The translations under genes were made by a program, and so were the position numbers. This document shows positions 18,180-27,745 of a stretch of 64,000 bases of DNA, piece by piece. The stretch is from the NCBI RefSeq assembly GCF_963682185.1, contig NZ_OY821667.1:4973501-5037500 (forward strand). The letters run 5' to 3'. Every line of letters begins with the position of its first letter. Position 1 is the first letter of the stretch. This stretch comes from an uncultured Cohaesibacter sp. (lineage in GTDB: Bacteria > Pseudomonadota > Alphaproteobacteria > Rhizobiales > Cohaesibacteraceae). Under the pieces are notes generated by a model that was given only the letters and a program-made list of their open reading frames with translations, was not told the origin of the DNA and searched no databases.

Positions 18180-19136
18180 ATGATGAGGCCCTATGAACAG
18201 CGGTTTCCTTGGAATCTTGACTGGAACCTGCTCCGAACTTTTATGGTTGTGGTTGAACAAAAAAGCATTACAAAAGCTGCAGATTTCCTGGGCTTGAAAC
18301 AACCTACGGTCAGTGCTGCGCTTAAAAGGCTTGAAGAAATAACGGGTCACAAGCTGATCATCAGAAAACCCAACCAGTTCAGAGTGACCCGGGCTGGAGA
18401 TATTCTCTATTATGAATGCTCTACGATTTTCGGCAGTGTATCCCAGTTGCCCTCGCTATTGGATCGTGGTGAGGATGAGCTTAGAGGACACATTACGTTA
18501 GTCGTTGCAAGCCATGTGGTTTGTCCCCAATTCGACGAAGTATTGGCACAATATGCACGCTTGCATAACAAGGTGACCTTCTCCATCTCTGTGGCAGACA
18601 GCGAGGAAATCGTGAGCAGAGTGGGGCAGAATCGGGCGAGCTTTGGCGTTTGTCTTGTCAATAACAGTGCAGAGACGCTGGAGGCGGAGATTCTCTATCG
18701 CGAGTTTTTTGCTCTTTATTGTGGTCCAAGCCACCGTCTCTTCAGGCAGAAGGATATAGACGCCGCAGAGTTGATCGGCGAGCCCAGTGTATCCTTTCAG
18801 ACAGAGGTGGAGGGAGGCGCGCTGGAACCAGTGGCGAATCTTAGGGCGCGAGTGCAGGCCGCGACTCGCTGGCATGGGGTCTCATCCAACCTTGTGGAGG
18901 TGCGTCGCATGATCGTTGCCAATATTGGCATTGGCGCCCTGCCGGTTCATGTGGCCAGAAGAGATGTTGAGCGGGGTCTGTTGTACCAACTGCCCCCATA
19001 TGAAAATTTGCCGGCTGTCGATGTGCATTTGGTTTCCAACCCCAAACGGCGGGCTTCGGACGCCGAAGCCGAATTCCTGCGGCTTTGCAACGAGCGGATA
19101 TTCAGCATTCCCCTCAGTGAGAGAACCTTTACGTAG
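18180..19136 (+). CDS. LysR family transcriptional regulator
   Basis: This 318-residue regulator has the N-terminal LysR winged helix with the signature ITKAADFLGLKQPTVSAALKRLEEITG at about residues 30-57. It is followed by the effector-binding domain of two Rossmann-like lobes (residues about 100-310). It is divergent from the amino-acid-type transporter and catabolic operon, and a candidate LysR box overlaps its promoter. The natural inference is that it activates that operon when the substrate is present. Two adjacent ATGs (18180 and 18183) could both serve as start. Confidence 0.9.
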   Translation: MMRPYEQRFPWNLDWNLLRTFMVVVEQKSITKAADFLGLKQPTVSAALKRLEEITGHKLIIRKPNQFRVTRAGDILYYECSTIFGSVSQLPSLLDRGEDELRGHITLVVASHVVCPQFDEVLAQYARLHNKVTFSISVADSEEIVSRVGQNRASFGVCLVNNSAETLEAEILYREFFALYCGPSHRLFRQKDIDAAELIGEPSVSFQTEVEGGALEPVANLRARVQAATRWHGVSSNLVEVRRMIVANIGIGALPVHVARRDVERGLLYQLPPYENLPAVDVHLVSNPKRRASDAEAEFLRLCNERIFSIPLSERTFT

Positions 19137-19181
19137 CATTATCGGCTTATGAAGGACCCCTCAAAAATAGGCGGCAGGTCT

Positions 19182-20201
19182 TCAGGCCTTTTCAAGAATG
19201 CTCAGAGCTGTTTTCTCGTCGGTTACAAGCACATTGATGTAATCGCCTCGCAAGGCGCCAAGCATTGAGGCCGTCTTGTCTGTACCACCCGCAACGGCGA
19301 TGCGTGTGGGCACCTGCCTGACCTCATCAAGCGTGATACCCATCAGGCGATCATCCAGAGGCCCTTGAATCCAGTTGCCCTCTGCATCGAAGAAGCGCCC
19401 GGAAATCACGCCGACTGCACCGTTGGCAATGTAATATTTGCTTTCCTCGGCGTTGGTCAATCCACTGGCAAAGACAAGGCTGTTGTCCTTGACCGAACAG
19501 ACGCCAAACAGGATCTTGTTGCAGGAGCGAATGCGCGCGAACTGTTCCTGAATGATGGTTTCCTTCAGCAGAGCATCGCGCAATTCCTTGTTGCTCAGAG
19601 CGGCGGGCGCATGGAGATTGGCGGTCTTTGCGTGCAGCTTGAGAGAAATGAGGGATACACACTCCTCGGAGCTAAAGCCATCTGATGTGCCGCGCTGGCT
19701 GCCGACGATCTGAACCACATAGAGATTGGACATGGACTGATCTGTGAGATTGTTGGCTAGTGCCTGCACGGTACGGCCCCAAGCAACACCAACCACATCG
19801 TCAGGCGCCAGAGCACCTTCCACGAAGCTTGCCCCGGCTTTGCCGATGCGTTGAGTGGGGGAAAGCAGCCCGCCATCATCAGGTATGACCATGCATTCCT
19901 TCAGGCCGAATTTATCTTTGAGGGCCTGTGCCAGATTGATGCTGGTGAGTAGATCACTACGTACCGAGATCTTGATATAGTGGTTAGCACGTGCTTCTTG
20001 TAGGTAATTGACAACCGTTGCGCGCGACACGCCTAATAGCGACGCGATCTGGTTCTGTGTCAGTTCGTCATGGTAATAAAGCCATGCTGCCCACAATCTA
20101 GGGTCGTTCTGATAGGTCGCCGGTGTTGCAACGCCATTCGCCGCCGGTGGTTTTCCCACCGAAGCTGTTTTCCCAGACTGTGTTTTTGTCGGCGATTTCA
20201 T
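19182..20201 (-). CDS. SorC/DeoR-type sugar-binding transcriptional regulator
   Basis: A 339-residue regulator of the SorC family. After a 30-residue low-complexity N terminus, a helix-turn-helix is seen at LTQNQIASLLGVSRATVVNYLQEAR (about residues 48-72). The remainder is the SorC sugar-binding domain, which resembles phosphosugar isomerases and senses phosphorylated sugars. The GVAWGRTVQALANNL and VVQIVGSQRGTSDG segments are typical. It is divergent from the sugar ABC transporter, so it is the likely regulator of that operon, with a phosphorylated intermediate of the pathway as inducer. Confidence 0.88.
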   Translation of the reverse strand: MKSPTKTQSGKTASVGKPPAANGVATPATYQNDPRLWAAWLYYHDELTQNQIASLLGVSRATVVNYLQEARANHYIKISVRSDLLTSINLAQALKDKFGLKECMVIPDDGGLLSPTQRIGKAGASFVEGALAPDDVVGVAWGRTVQALANNLTDQSMSNLYVVQIVGSQRGTSDGFSSEECVSLISLKLHAKTANLHAPAALSNKELRDALLKETIIQEQFARIRSCNKILFGVCSVKDNSLVFASGLTNAEESKYYIANGAVGVISGRFFDAEGNWIQGPLDDRLMGITLDEVRQVPTRIAVAGGTDKTASMLGALRGDYINVLVTDEKTALSILEKA

Positions 20202-20619
20202 ATCCCTTTGGCCTTCCCGAACGTATATTTTTCAATTGTCAAATTATTATAACAAAAGACACTGTGGTTTCAATCCCAATTAAATCACAGGATTTGCGCG
20301 GGTACTATCTAAAAATTGACACTTGACAAAAATATCTGACAAAGGTTACCGTCCTTGTGGCACGAGGATAACGGTATCCAAATGTCATAACTGCTTTTGC
20401 CGTTGTAATAAGTGTTTTACCCGAGTTCGGTCAAGTCCAAACCAGCTGGGAGCCGATGGGCTTGTCAGCTAACGGGAGATGTTTGGCTTATCGAATGTCT
20501 AAAGGGTGAGGCCTTACAGGAGGCATCGGTGGGTTCGATCGGGGTGAGGTCCGAGCGAACGAAAATCATTGGGCCGCGAACCAGTTTGTCCGGTTTGCGT
20601 CGCAATAAGGGAGGAAAAT
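20202..20619. promoter_or_regulatory. Intergenic control region upstream of the sugar transporter operon
   Basis: 418 bases without a convincing gene. TTGACA occurs at 20316-20321 and again at 20323-20328, with CTGACA at 20336-20341; the inverted form TTGTCAA is at 20236-20242 near the SorC gene. These repeated half-sites could be SorC operators and may also contain a -35 box. The remaining 250 bases form a long leader before the permease start, with no RNA motif I recognise. Confidence 0.35.
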
Positions 20620-21636
20620 ATGTCCAATAGTGTGTCGAACAGGTCTCTGTGGCGTTCCGTCACGTCTGATCGCCAGTTCAATTTTCTTGTTATTGTCAAT
20701 CTGCTGGTTCTTACGGCCGCGGTCTCCATTTCTGGAATTGACTTTGTCAACGCCTACAATCTTCAATCGATGGCTATCCAGATCCCAGAGCTTGGGCTTC
20801 TCGCAATTGGCGTGACCCTGGCGATGATTTCAGGCAACGGTGGCATTGATTTGTCTGGCATTGCGTTGGCCAACCTTTCAGGTATCTCGGCAGCCCTGCT
20901 GGTGCCCCAATTCATCTCACCTGACGACAGTCCGATGACGTATGTCTTTGCCTTCGGATTTGTTTGTCTGTGTGTTGGATTTGTTGGTGGCATCGTGAAT
21001 GGTCTGCTGGTGTCTCGAGCCAATCTGACGCCAATTATCGCAACACTGGGCACTTCGCTTGCCTTTACAGGTGTGAGTGTTGTTCTGACCAATGGGTCCG
21101 GTGTGCGTCTGGGTTATATCGAGCCGCTTGATGCCTTCGGCCATTCACCCATCATGGGTGTCCCGATGTGCTTTGCCCTGTTTTTGGCTATTGCCATCGT
21201 TATTGGTGCTGTGTTGCGTTTCACTCCATTTGGAACGCGACTTTTCCTCTTGGGAAGTAATCCGAAAGCCGCTCGCTTCGCTGGCTTTGATGAAAAGAAA
21301 CTGTTTCTGACGGCCTACACCATTTCCGGCATGTTGGCTTCGGTTGCCGGTTTCATCATTGCTGCACGCATTTCCAGTGTCAAATGGGATTACGGCACCT
21401 CTTATGTCCTCATCGCCATTCTGATTGTCGTGATGGCAGGCGTAAAGCCTGAAGGGGGATATGGCCGCATCTCATGCGTGATCCTGTCAGCGGCGGCGCT
21501 GCAAATCCTGTCGAGCATGTTCAATTTCCTGAACATCTCGAACTTTTTCCGGGACTTCGCCTGGGGCGTCCTTCTGCTGGTTTTCTTGGCCGTGTCCAAG
21601 TTCGACCTCAGAGTCTGGCGCCTCACCAAATCTTGA
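20620..21636 (+). CDS. Sugar ABC transporter permease (RbsC/LsrC type), first of two
   Basis: This 338-residue permease of the ribose/AI-2 uptake family has about eight to ten hydrophobic segments. Family blocks are IPELGLLAIGVTLAMISGNGGIDLSG (residues about 48-72), NGLLVSRANLTPIIATLGT, and LFLLGSNPKAARFAGFD with the EAA-like contact region. The ATG at 20620 follows GGGAGGAAAA. A second permease lies at 24685, so the channel is probably a heterodimer, as in the rhamnose and AI-2 systems. Confidence 0.9.
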   Translation: MSNSVSNRSLWRSVTSDRQFNFLVIVNLLVLTAAVSISGIDFVNAYNLQSMAIQIPELGLLAIGVTLAMISGNGGIDLSGIALANLSGISAALLVPQFISPDDSPMTYVFAFGFVCLCVGFVGGIVNGLLVSRANLTPIIATLGTSLAFTGVSVVLTNGSGVRLGYIEPLDAFGHSPIMGVPMCFALFLAIAIVIGAVLRFTPFGTRLFLLGSNPKAARFAGFDEKKLFLTAYTISGMLASVAGFIIAARISSVKWDYGTSYVLIAILIVVMAGVKPEGGYGRISCVILSAAALQILSSMFNFLNISNFFRDFAWGVLLLVFLAVSKFDLRVWRLTKS

Positions 21637-21735
21637 AAAGGGAAGGACCGGTCTGTCCGGCAGGCACCCTCGATGCCGGGCATTTGAGCCAGAGGGAGTT
21701 CTTTAAGGTTTTAGGGAGAGAAAGGAACTACCGCA

Positions 21736-22740
21736 ATGTCTAAACTAAACAAACTCGCAATGTGCGCCCTGATGGTGGGAACCATGTTCTCGGGAGGTCA
21801 GGCCGTGGCACAGGACGATCAGGAAATCGTAACTGTCGTAAAGCTGCTCGGTGAAACCTGGTTCCGCCGTATGGACGTAGGCGTGACAGAATATGGCAAA
21901 GTTACTGAAGGCGTAACCACCAAGGAAATCGGGCCGGGTAAAGGCGATGCTGCCCAGCAAGTCCGTCTGGTCGAAGACCTTATCGCAAAAGGCGTTGACG
22001 CCATTGCGGTTGTGCCATTTGATCCACCAATGATGGAAGGTGCCCTGAAACGCGCCATGGATCGCGGCATCACCGTCATTACCCACGAAGCCTCCAACCT
22101 GAAAAACACCCAGGTTGATATGGAAGCGTTCGACAATGATGCCTTCGGTGCGCACTTCAATGATCAGTTGGCCAAATGCATGGGCGAAGAAGGCACCTGG
22201 ACTTCTTTCGTTGGCTCGCTCGGCAGCCTGACCCACGTACAGTGGGCTGATGCGTCCGCCGCCAATGCCAAAGAAAAATACCCGAACATGAAACTCGTCT
22301 CCGCAAAGAATGAGTCGTTCAACGATGCAAACACCGCTTATAACAAAGCCAAGGAACTTTTGAAAAAGTATCCTGATATCAAAGGCTTTGAAGGTGGTTC
22401 CGCTGTTGATGTCATCGGCATCGGCCGCGCTGTCGAAGAAGCCGGTCTGGCTGGCAAAGTTTGTGTCTATGGTATCGGCATGCCGACCGATACGAGCCGC
22501 TACCTCAAGAGTGGTGCTGTAACCGGCATCAGCCTGTGGGATCCAAAAGACGCCGGCTTCATCATGAACAAGATCGCGCATTTGGTTCTCAATGGTGAAG
22601 AACTCAAAGACGGCATGGATCTGGGCGTTCCTGGCTACACTAACATGAAACTGAAAAAAGGTCCGGGCAAAGGGGTCCTTCTTGTTGGTCAGGCTTGGCT
22701 CGACATCAACAAGGACAATGTCGACGAATATCAGTTCTAA
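21736..22740 (+). CDS. Sugar ABC transporter substrate-binding protein (RhaS/LsrB-like)
   Basis: A 334-residue periplasmic binding protein of the ribose/AI-2 class. The signal peptide is residues 1-25, cleaved near QAVAQ. The mature chain has the family blocks LGETWFRRMDVGVTEY, VEDLIAKGVDAIAVVPFDP and KGFEGGSAVDVIGIGRAVEEAG. The pattern of a D-rich hinge and the GTW-T segment resembles the rhamnose/AI-2 subgroup rather than the ribose subgroup. It sits between the first permease and the ATPase. The ligand is likely a small sugar or polyol. Confidence 0.88.
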   Translation: MSKLNKLAMCALMVGTMFSGGQAVAQDDQEIVTVVKLLGETWFRRMDVGVTEYGKVTEGVTTKEIGPGKGDAAQQVRLVEDLIAKGVDAIAVVPFDPPMMEGALKRAMDRGITVITHEASNLKNTQVDMEAFDNDAFGAHFNDQLAKCMGEEGTWTSFVGSLGSLTHVQWADASAANAKEKYPNMKLVSAKNESFNDANTAYNKAKELLKKYPDIKGFEGGSAVDVIGIGRAVEEAGLAGKVCVYGIGMPTDTSRYLKSGAVTGISLWDPKDAGFIMNKIAHLVLNGEELKDGMDLGVPGYTNMKLKKGPGKGVLLVGQAWLDINKDNVDEYQF

Positions 22741-23098
22741 GACAGCGTCTTGAAGGTTGAAGGAGTTTTTTCGCGCAGCAACCCCTATTGGTTCCTTTTG
22801 CGAAAATCTCCCCGGAAGGGCGTCTTCCGAAAACGGGTGACGCTCTTCAGGCCAAAGGATGCAGCCATTCACAAAATCCATCTTCCTCTTTGTTCTTTTT
22901 GTAAAAAGGAAAGAGGCAAGCGGGAGGAGGGGCTGCATCAAAATTGGCGCCACGCCACGAGGACAGGGCGCTAAGGTTTACTCATAGACACAAAACCCTC
23001 TCGGTCTGTGTCGAACGGTCGTCTCTCCGTTCAGATTTGGCCCTTTTTTCGTAAAACCGGAGCTGATCGCGAGGAACCGAGGGTTTGCGGGATATAGC
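22741..23098. other. Intergenic stretch with RNA hairpins between binding-protein and ATPase genes
   Basis: 358 bases with no gene seen. A long hairpin spans 22885-22916: CCTCTTT pairs with AAAGAGG and an inner T-rich arm pairs with the A-rich arm around a 3-base loop. A shorter GACACA/TGTGTC pairing lies near 22986-23011 and a run of T follows at about 23043. The position just after a binding-protein gene suits transcript stabilisation plus partial termination, raising binding-protein levels over the ATPase. Confidence 0.45.
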
Positions 23099-24688
23099 AT
23101 GAATAGCATAGGCACCATTCCCAAGTTTTCTCAAGTTGCTGCAGAAGCATCACAGGATGAAACGCCATTTCTGGAGGTGCGTGGAATCCACAAGCGCTTC
23201 GGCGGCGTCCATGCCCTGCGCGGTATCGATCTTTGCATCCACCCTGGGCAAATTTATCATCTCATGGGTGAAAACGGCTGCGGCAAGAGTACGCTCATCA
23301 AAATCATTTCCGGTGCGCAACCCGCCGACGAAGGGGAAATCCTGATTGGTGGTGAAGAGATCTCCTCGCTGGATCCTTTGGGCGCCCTGAGAAACGGCAT
23401 TGAGACCGTGTATCAGGATCTGTCGCTGCTGCCTAACCTGACTGTCACAGAGAATATTGCTCTTACAGAACAGCTGGTGGCGGCCGATGGCAAGCTGACA
23501 CGTGGCCTTGATCTCGGTAAATTGAAAGAGACCGCAACGCGCGCGCTGAAATCCGTGAATTTGCCAACGGATGCACGCTTCTGCTCTACCGAGGTTTCCA
23601 AGCTGCCCATTGCGACCCGTCAGTTGATCGCAATTGCACGTGCTATCGCCTCGGATGCTAAGCTCGTGATCATGGACGAACCGACAGCCGCGCTGACCAA
23701 GCGCGAAGTCGATAATCTGATTGAAATCGTGGACCAGTTGCGAAGCCGCGGTGTCGCTGTGTTGTTCGTGACGCACAAGCTTGACGAGGTCATGTCCATC
23801 GGAGGGCATTTCATCATTATGCGAGATGGTGAAAAGGTTCAGGAAGGGGATGTTGCCGAGCATCAGAAGAGCGATTTGAGCTACTGGATGACCGGGCGCA
23901 AGATTGATGTCGTGCGCTATCGCTCAACGGAGATCGGCGAGAAAGACTTGCTTGTTGTTGATGGACTGAAACGGCGCAACGCTTTTGTGGACGTTTCCTT
24001 CTCTCTGGCTCATGGCGAGATCATCGGTGTGACGGGGTTGCTGGACTCAGGGCGTAACGAGCTGGCGCGTGCCCTGGCTGGCGTTGAACCTGCCGATGGT
24101 GGTTCGGTCGTGCTTGATGGCAAAACGCTTCATTTGCGTCGCCCGATCGATGCTATCAAGGAACAGATCGGCTATGTACCGGAGGATCGACTGTCTGAGG
24201 GGTTGTTCCTTGCCAAGCCTATCCAGTCCAATATCATCGCCCAGATCCTTGATGATTTGCGCGACAAGATGGGCATGGTCAGTAAGTTGCGCAGCAAGAA
24301 AATGGCTGAGCGTCTGGTCAAGGACCTCCAGATCGTCATCGCCAATCTCAATGATCCGGTTCAATCCCTATCCGGTGGCAATCAGCAGCGCGTCCTGATC
24401 GGACGGGGGCTGACTATTGTACCAAAGGTCTTTGTTTTGCACGGACCAACCGTTGGCGTCGATGTCGGGTCAAAAGATACCATTTTCCGCATCATTCAAA
24501 AGCTCGCCAGTCATGGCATGGGGGTGATCATCGTGAGTGATGATCTGCCCGAGTTGCTCCAGAACTGCGACCGCATTCTCGTCATGCGTCGAGGGCGTAT
24601 CGTTGAAACATTCGACGCGGAAAATCTTGAAGAAAATACCCTTTACCAGGCAATGGTAGCGGAAGATTCAAAGGGGAAACGGTCATGA
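23099..24688 (+). CDS. Sugar ABC transporter ATPase with two ABC domains (RbsA/LsrA type)
   Basis: This 529-residue protein has two tandem ABC modules. The first has Walker A GENGCGKSTLIKI near residue 60, a variant signature region TEVSKLPIATRQLIAIARA and Walker B LVIMDEPTAALT. The second (residues about 280-520) has the degenerate Walker A GLLDSGRNELARAL, signature LSGGNQQRVLIGRGL and PKVFVLHGPTVGVDVG, where Walker B reads LHGPT in place of the usual DEPT. A second site lacking the normal acidic residues is common in this family. Its stop overlaps the next permease by 4 bases. Confidence 0.92.
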   Translation: MNSIGTIPKFSQVAAEASQDETPFLEVRGIHKRFGGVHALRGIDLCIHPGQIYHLMGENGCGKSTLIKIISGAQPADEGEILIGGEEISSLDPLGALRNGIETVYQDLSLLPNLTVTENIALTEQLVAADGKLTRGLDLGKLKETATRALKSVNLPTDARFCSTEVSKLPIATRQLIAIARAIASDAKLVIMDEPTAALTKREVDNLIEIVDQLRSRGVAVLFVTHKLDEVMSIGGHFIIMRDGEKVQEGDVAEHQKSDLSYWMTGRKIDVVRYRSTEIGEKDLLVVDGLKRRNAFVDVSFSLAHGEIIGVTGLLDSGRNELARALAGVEPADGGSVVLDGKTLHLRRPIDAIKEQIGYVPEDRLSEGLFLAKPIQSNIIAQILDDLRDKMGMVSKLRSKKMAERLVKDLQIVIANLNDPVQSLSGGNQQRVLIGRGLTIVPKVFVLHGPTVGVDVGSKDTIFRIIQKLASHGMGVIIVSDDLPELLQNCDRILVMRRGRIVETFDAENLEENTLYQAMVAEDSKGKRS

Positions 24689-25716
24689 GTGATTTTACAA
24701 TGGACAGCATCAATGGGGAGAAAAGCGAAAGCCAGATCTCCCGTATTGCAAGCTGGATGATCCGCTATCCGCCGATCTTCACGTTGCTGCTCATCGTTAT
24801 CGTATGTCTGGTTATCGGTACGATTTCGCCCGAATTCTGGCAGATCTCGAACATCTTCGATATCGCTCGTGCCTCTGTGGTTACGGGACTTTTCGGCCTC
24901 GGCTTCCTTGTGGTGCTTGCCGCAGGCGGGATCGATATGTCTTTCGCCGCGATTGCAGGGCTAATGATGTATTGGATCACCACTGCCGTTGCCGCCTATG
25001 TACCTTGGCTGCCGATACCGGTCATCATTCTGATGGCGGCAGTTGGAGGCATGATTATTGGCGTCGGTAATGGTCTTCTGGTCCACTATCTCAAGGCTCC
25101 GGCACTGATCGTGACCATTGGCACGCAATATGTGATCCACGGCTTCCTGCTGACATTCATCGGCACCGAGCTTTTCGTCAATATTCCCCTCTCCATGGAG
25201 AATTTTGGCAAGGCCGAATTGATGCGGGTCGGAGCCCAAAGTGGCTCAATCGCCATTCTGCCAGCTTATGTTCTGGTTTTGGTGGTTGCGGCATTGGTCA
25301 CTTGGTGGATTCTCAATCGAACCTTGATGGGGCGGGCCATCTTTGCGGTTGGCGGGAGCGCAGATATCGCAGAGAGGCTCGGATATAACCATCGCAAGGT
25401 ACAGGTCTTCGTCTTTGCCTATGCTGGCTTGCTGGCCGGGATTGCTGGAGTCATCCATGTTGCGAGCAACCGGTTGGCCAATCCGTTTGACCTTTCGGGC
25501 AACGAACTGAACGTGATTGCCGCCGTCGTTTTGGGCGGGGCACGGATCACCGGCGGTGGTGGCACGGTCATTGGCGCCATGCTCGGTGTTGTGCTGATTA
25601 CATTGGTCGACAACGTTCTCATTCTGGCCGGTATTCCGAGTACCTGGCAAACCTTCGTGATCGGATGTTTCATTATCCTGGCTGGTGCGTTGTTCGCCAA
25701 TTCGTCAAATCGTTGA
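24685..25716 (+). CDS. Sugar ABC transporter permease (RbsC/LsrD type), second of two
   Basis: This 343-residue permease is paired with the one at 20620. Blocks are GLFGLGFLVVLAAGGIDMSFAAIAG, NGLLVHYLKAPALIVTIGTQY, and GGSADIAERLGYNHRKVQVFVF, the loop that contacts the ATPase, then ELNVIAAVVLGGARITGGGGTV, which is strongly conserved in the family. It starts within the last codons of the ATPase gene. Two different permeases in one operon suggest a specialised ligand. Confidence 0.9.
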   Translation: MSDFTMDSINGEKSESQISRIASWMIRYPPIFTLLLIVIVCLVIGTISPEFWQISNIFDIARASVVTGLFGLGFLVVLAAGGIDMSFAAIAGLMMYWITTAVAAYVPWLPIPVIILMAAVGGMIIGVGNGLLVHYLKAPALIVTIGTQYVIHGFLLTFIGTELFVNIPLSMENFGKAELMRVGAQSGSIAILPAYVLVLVVAALVTWWILNRTLMGRAIFAVGGSADIAERLGYNHRKVQVFVFAYAGLLAGIAGVIHVASNRLANPFDLSGNELNVIAAVVLGGARITGGGGTVIGAMLGVVLITLVDNVLILAGIPSTWQTFVIGCFIILAGALFANSSNR

Positions 25717-25889
25717 GCAGGTGATAAGACGGCGACAGAGCTGAAAACAGATACTATTCCGGCCATTGCCTGTCCTTTGGAGGGAAGGCGTGCCGGGGAC
25801 CCTGAAATCAAAAATATGGCCATGGTGCGGGAGGCTGAATAATGCGCGCCGAGGCTATAATCGCAAAGTCTACTGCAAGGAGGAAAATC

Positions 25890-26840
25890 ATGGCTTTTGA
25901 TGTAAGTGTGGTTGGACTGTATATACTGGATATCCTTGGCCGACCCGTAGAAGAAATCCCGCCGGGAGGACAGCTACGCTTCATCGACGAGATCCGCTTG
26001 ACCGTCGCTGGAACGGCGGGGGGATCGGCAATCGATTGTGCCAAACTCGGGCTCAATACCCGCGCGGTTGGCGCCATCGGTGACGATGAAAAGGGCGATT
26101 TCATTCTGCACACGCTGACTGGCTTCGGTGTCGATATTGCCGAAATGCGCAAGCTAACCGGTGTGCCCACATCGTCCACCATTCTCAATGTCCGCCCCAA
26201 CGGTGACCGCCCGGCATTGCATCGCCGAGGTGCATCCGATGAGCTGACCCTTGGCGAAAAGGACTATCCGGCCATTCTGGATGCCAAATTCGTGCATGTA
26301 GGCGGTATGCCGCTGCTGGCCAAGCTGGATGGAGCCCCGACCACTGCATTGCTGAAAGCGGCCAAGGACGCAGGCTGCCAGACGACTTTCGATTTGTTGT
26401 CCGCGACAGCCGAAACGCTGGATGTGCTCAAGCCATCGCTGCCATTCGTCGATTATTTCGTACCAAGCATTGAAGATGCAGAAGCCATGTGCGGCCTGAG
26501 TGATCCTGAAGATGCAGCCAAATTCTTCCTCGATGCCGGCGCAACAAACTGTTGTCTGACCATGGGCGGTGATGGCTGCATTGTGGCCACGCAAGATACC
26601 ATGTTCCGGCTGCCCGCCTTTGATATTGACGTCAAGGATACGACCGGATGCGGTGATGCCTTCACCGCAGGATTGATCGCAGGGCTTAATCGCGGATGGG
26701 ATATCGAGAAAGCGGCACGTTTTGCTTCGGCATGTGGCGCACTGGTTTCCACCGGACTGGGCTCGGACGCCGGTATCGTCAATTTTGAAGACACTGAAAA
26801 GCTCATGAATTCAGCTTCCACTTTACCTATGGCCAGCTGA
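25890..26840 (+). CDS. PfkB family carbohydrate kinase
   Basis: A 316-residue ribokinase-fold sugar kinase. The N-terminal substrate-binding GGSAIDCAKLGL motif and the C-terminal catalytic motif DTTGCGDAFTAGLIAG are both intact, with the anion-hole glycine and base Asp in DTTGCGDAF. The ATG at 25890 is preceded by AAGGAGGAAAA, an almost ideal ribosome site. In this operon it would phosphorylate the imported sugar before the class II aldolase step. Specificity in this family cannot be read by eye, and a tagatose, fructose or tetrulose kinase are all possible. Confidence 0.85.
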   Translation: MAFDVSVVGLYILDILGRPVEEIPPGGQLRFIDEIRLTVAGTAGGSAIDCAKLGLNTRAVGAIGDDEKGDFILHTLTGFGVDIAEMRKLTGVPTSSTILNVRPNGDRPALHRRGASDELTLGEKDYPAILDAKFVHVGGMPLLAKLDGAPTTALLKAAKDAGCQTTFDLLSATAETLDVLKPSLPFVDYFVPSIEDAEAMCGLSDPEDAAKFFLDAGATNCCLTMGGDGCIVATQDTMFRLPAFDIDVKDTTGCGDAFTAGLIAGLNRGWDIEKAARFASACGALVSTGLGSDAGIVNFEDTEKLMNSASTLPMAS

Positions 26841-26904
26841 AAAGCCACCTGAGGTAAGCGGGTAGGACCACCTGCGATTCATCACGATGTAAACCGTTCA
26901 ATCT

Positions 26905-26939
26905 GGCGCAGACAAGGGCATAAGAATGCCCTTCGCGCC
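26905..26939 (+). other. Strong hairpin between kinase and aldolase genes
   Basis: GGCGC (26905-26909) pairs with GCGCC (26935-26939). Inside it AAGGGCAT pairs with ATGCCCTT around a 4-base AAGA loop, making a two-part stem of 13 pairs. No T-run follows, so it is not a classic terminator. It probably marks a processing or stability element inside the operon. Confidence 0.55.
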
Positions 26940-27005
26940 GGAAACAGGAGAACTGTGCTGATTTTCTAGAAGACCAGCCGCTCCGTCCAAACTGGAGGAA
27001 GGACG

Positions 27006-27659
27006 ATGGAAGAATTAGAGCTGCGGCAAGAGATGGTTGCGGCATGTCGACGAATGAATGACATTGGCCTCAATCAGGGAACATCAGGAAACATTTCAGC
27101 CCGGAGCGGTGACAAGATCCTGATAACGCCAACCTCGCTGCCATATGACGAAATGGAAGCCGAAGACATCGTTGCGATGGATGCGGATGGCAATTTTGAA
27201 GGTGCCCGCAAACCCTCATCAGAATGGCGTTTCCATCACGATATTCTCACCAATCGCCTCGATGTGGATGCGGTAATGCATTGCCACTCAACGCATGCCA
27301 CAGCGCTCGCTTGCCACCAGATGGGCATCCAGAGTTTTCACTATATGGTCGCGGTTGCTGGCGGCAACGATATCCGTTGTGCCCCATACGCGACATTCGG
27401 CACGCAGGCGCTTTCGGACTCGGCTCTTGAAGCACTTGAAGGACGCAAGGCCTGCCTCTTGGGCCAGCATGGGCAGATCGCTCTGGGTGGAACGATCAAG
27501 CAGGCCTTCGCTCTGGCGATCGAGGTGGAAACGCTGGCGCATATGTATATCACCGCGCACCAGATGGGCGAACCGCCCGTTCTCTCGAATGAAGAGATGG
27601 TACGCGTCATGAACCAAATGAAACAGATGCAATATGGGGTGACCAGAAGCCAGCAGTAG
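27006..27659 (+). CDS. Class II (zinc) aldolase, L-fuculose-phosphate aldolase family
   Basis: This 217-residue zinc aldolase would split a ketose 1-phosphate into dihydroxyacetone phosphate and an aldehyde. Catalytic Glu73 sits in PSSEWRFHHD and zinc ligands His92 and His94 in MHCHSTH; these numbers coincide with those of E. coli FucA. A third histidine is in ETLAHMYI. The N-terminal NQGTSGNIS phosphate-binding loop (residues 23-31) is intact. It follows the PfkB kinase and precedes dihydroxyacetone-kinase-like genes. The four-carbon-unit enzymes downstream make a five- or six-carbon substrate likely, but this is inferred. Confidence 0.87.
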   Translation: MEELELRQEMVAACRRMNDIGLNQGTSGNISARSGDKILITPTSLPYDEMEAEDIVAMDADGNFEGARKPSSEWRFHHDILTNRLDVDAVMHCHSTHATALACHQMGIQSFHYMVAVAGGNDIRCAPYATFGTQALSDSALEALEGRKACLLGQHGQIALGGTIKQAFALAIEVETLAHMYITAHQMGEPPVLSNEEMVRVMNQMKQMQYGVTRSQQ

Positions 27660-27745
27660 CCTCGAGGTGCTGGGCTCCTTGTTGGCAATGTAACCACCTC
27701 TGCAATGTCAGACTCTCCCATGAAAAAGTACGATGGAGAAAGCAA

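Noticed and set aside
21745-22953. 402-residue minus-strand frame opposite the sugar-binding-protein gene
   Set aside because: It mirrors the codon pattern of a well-supported plus-strand gene and shows no family signal; frames of this length arise in GC-skewed codon use.
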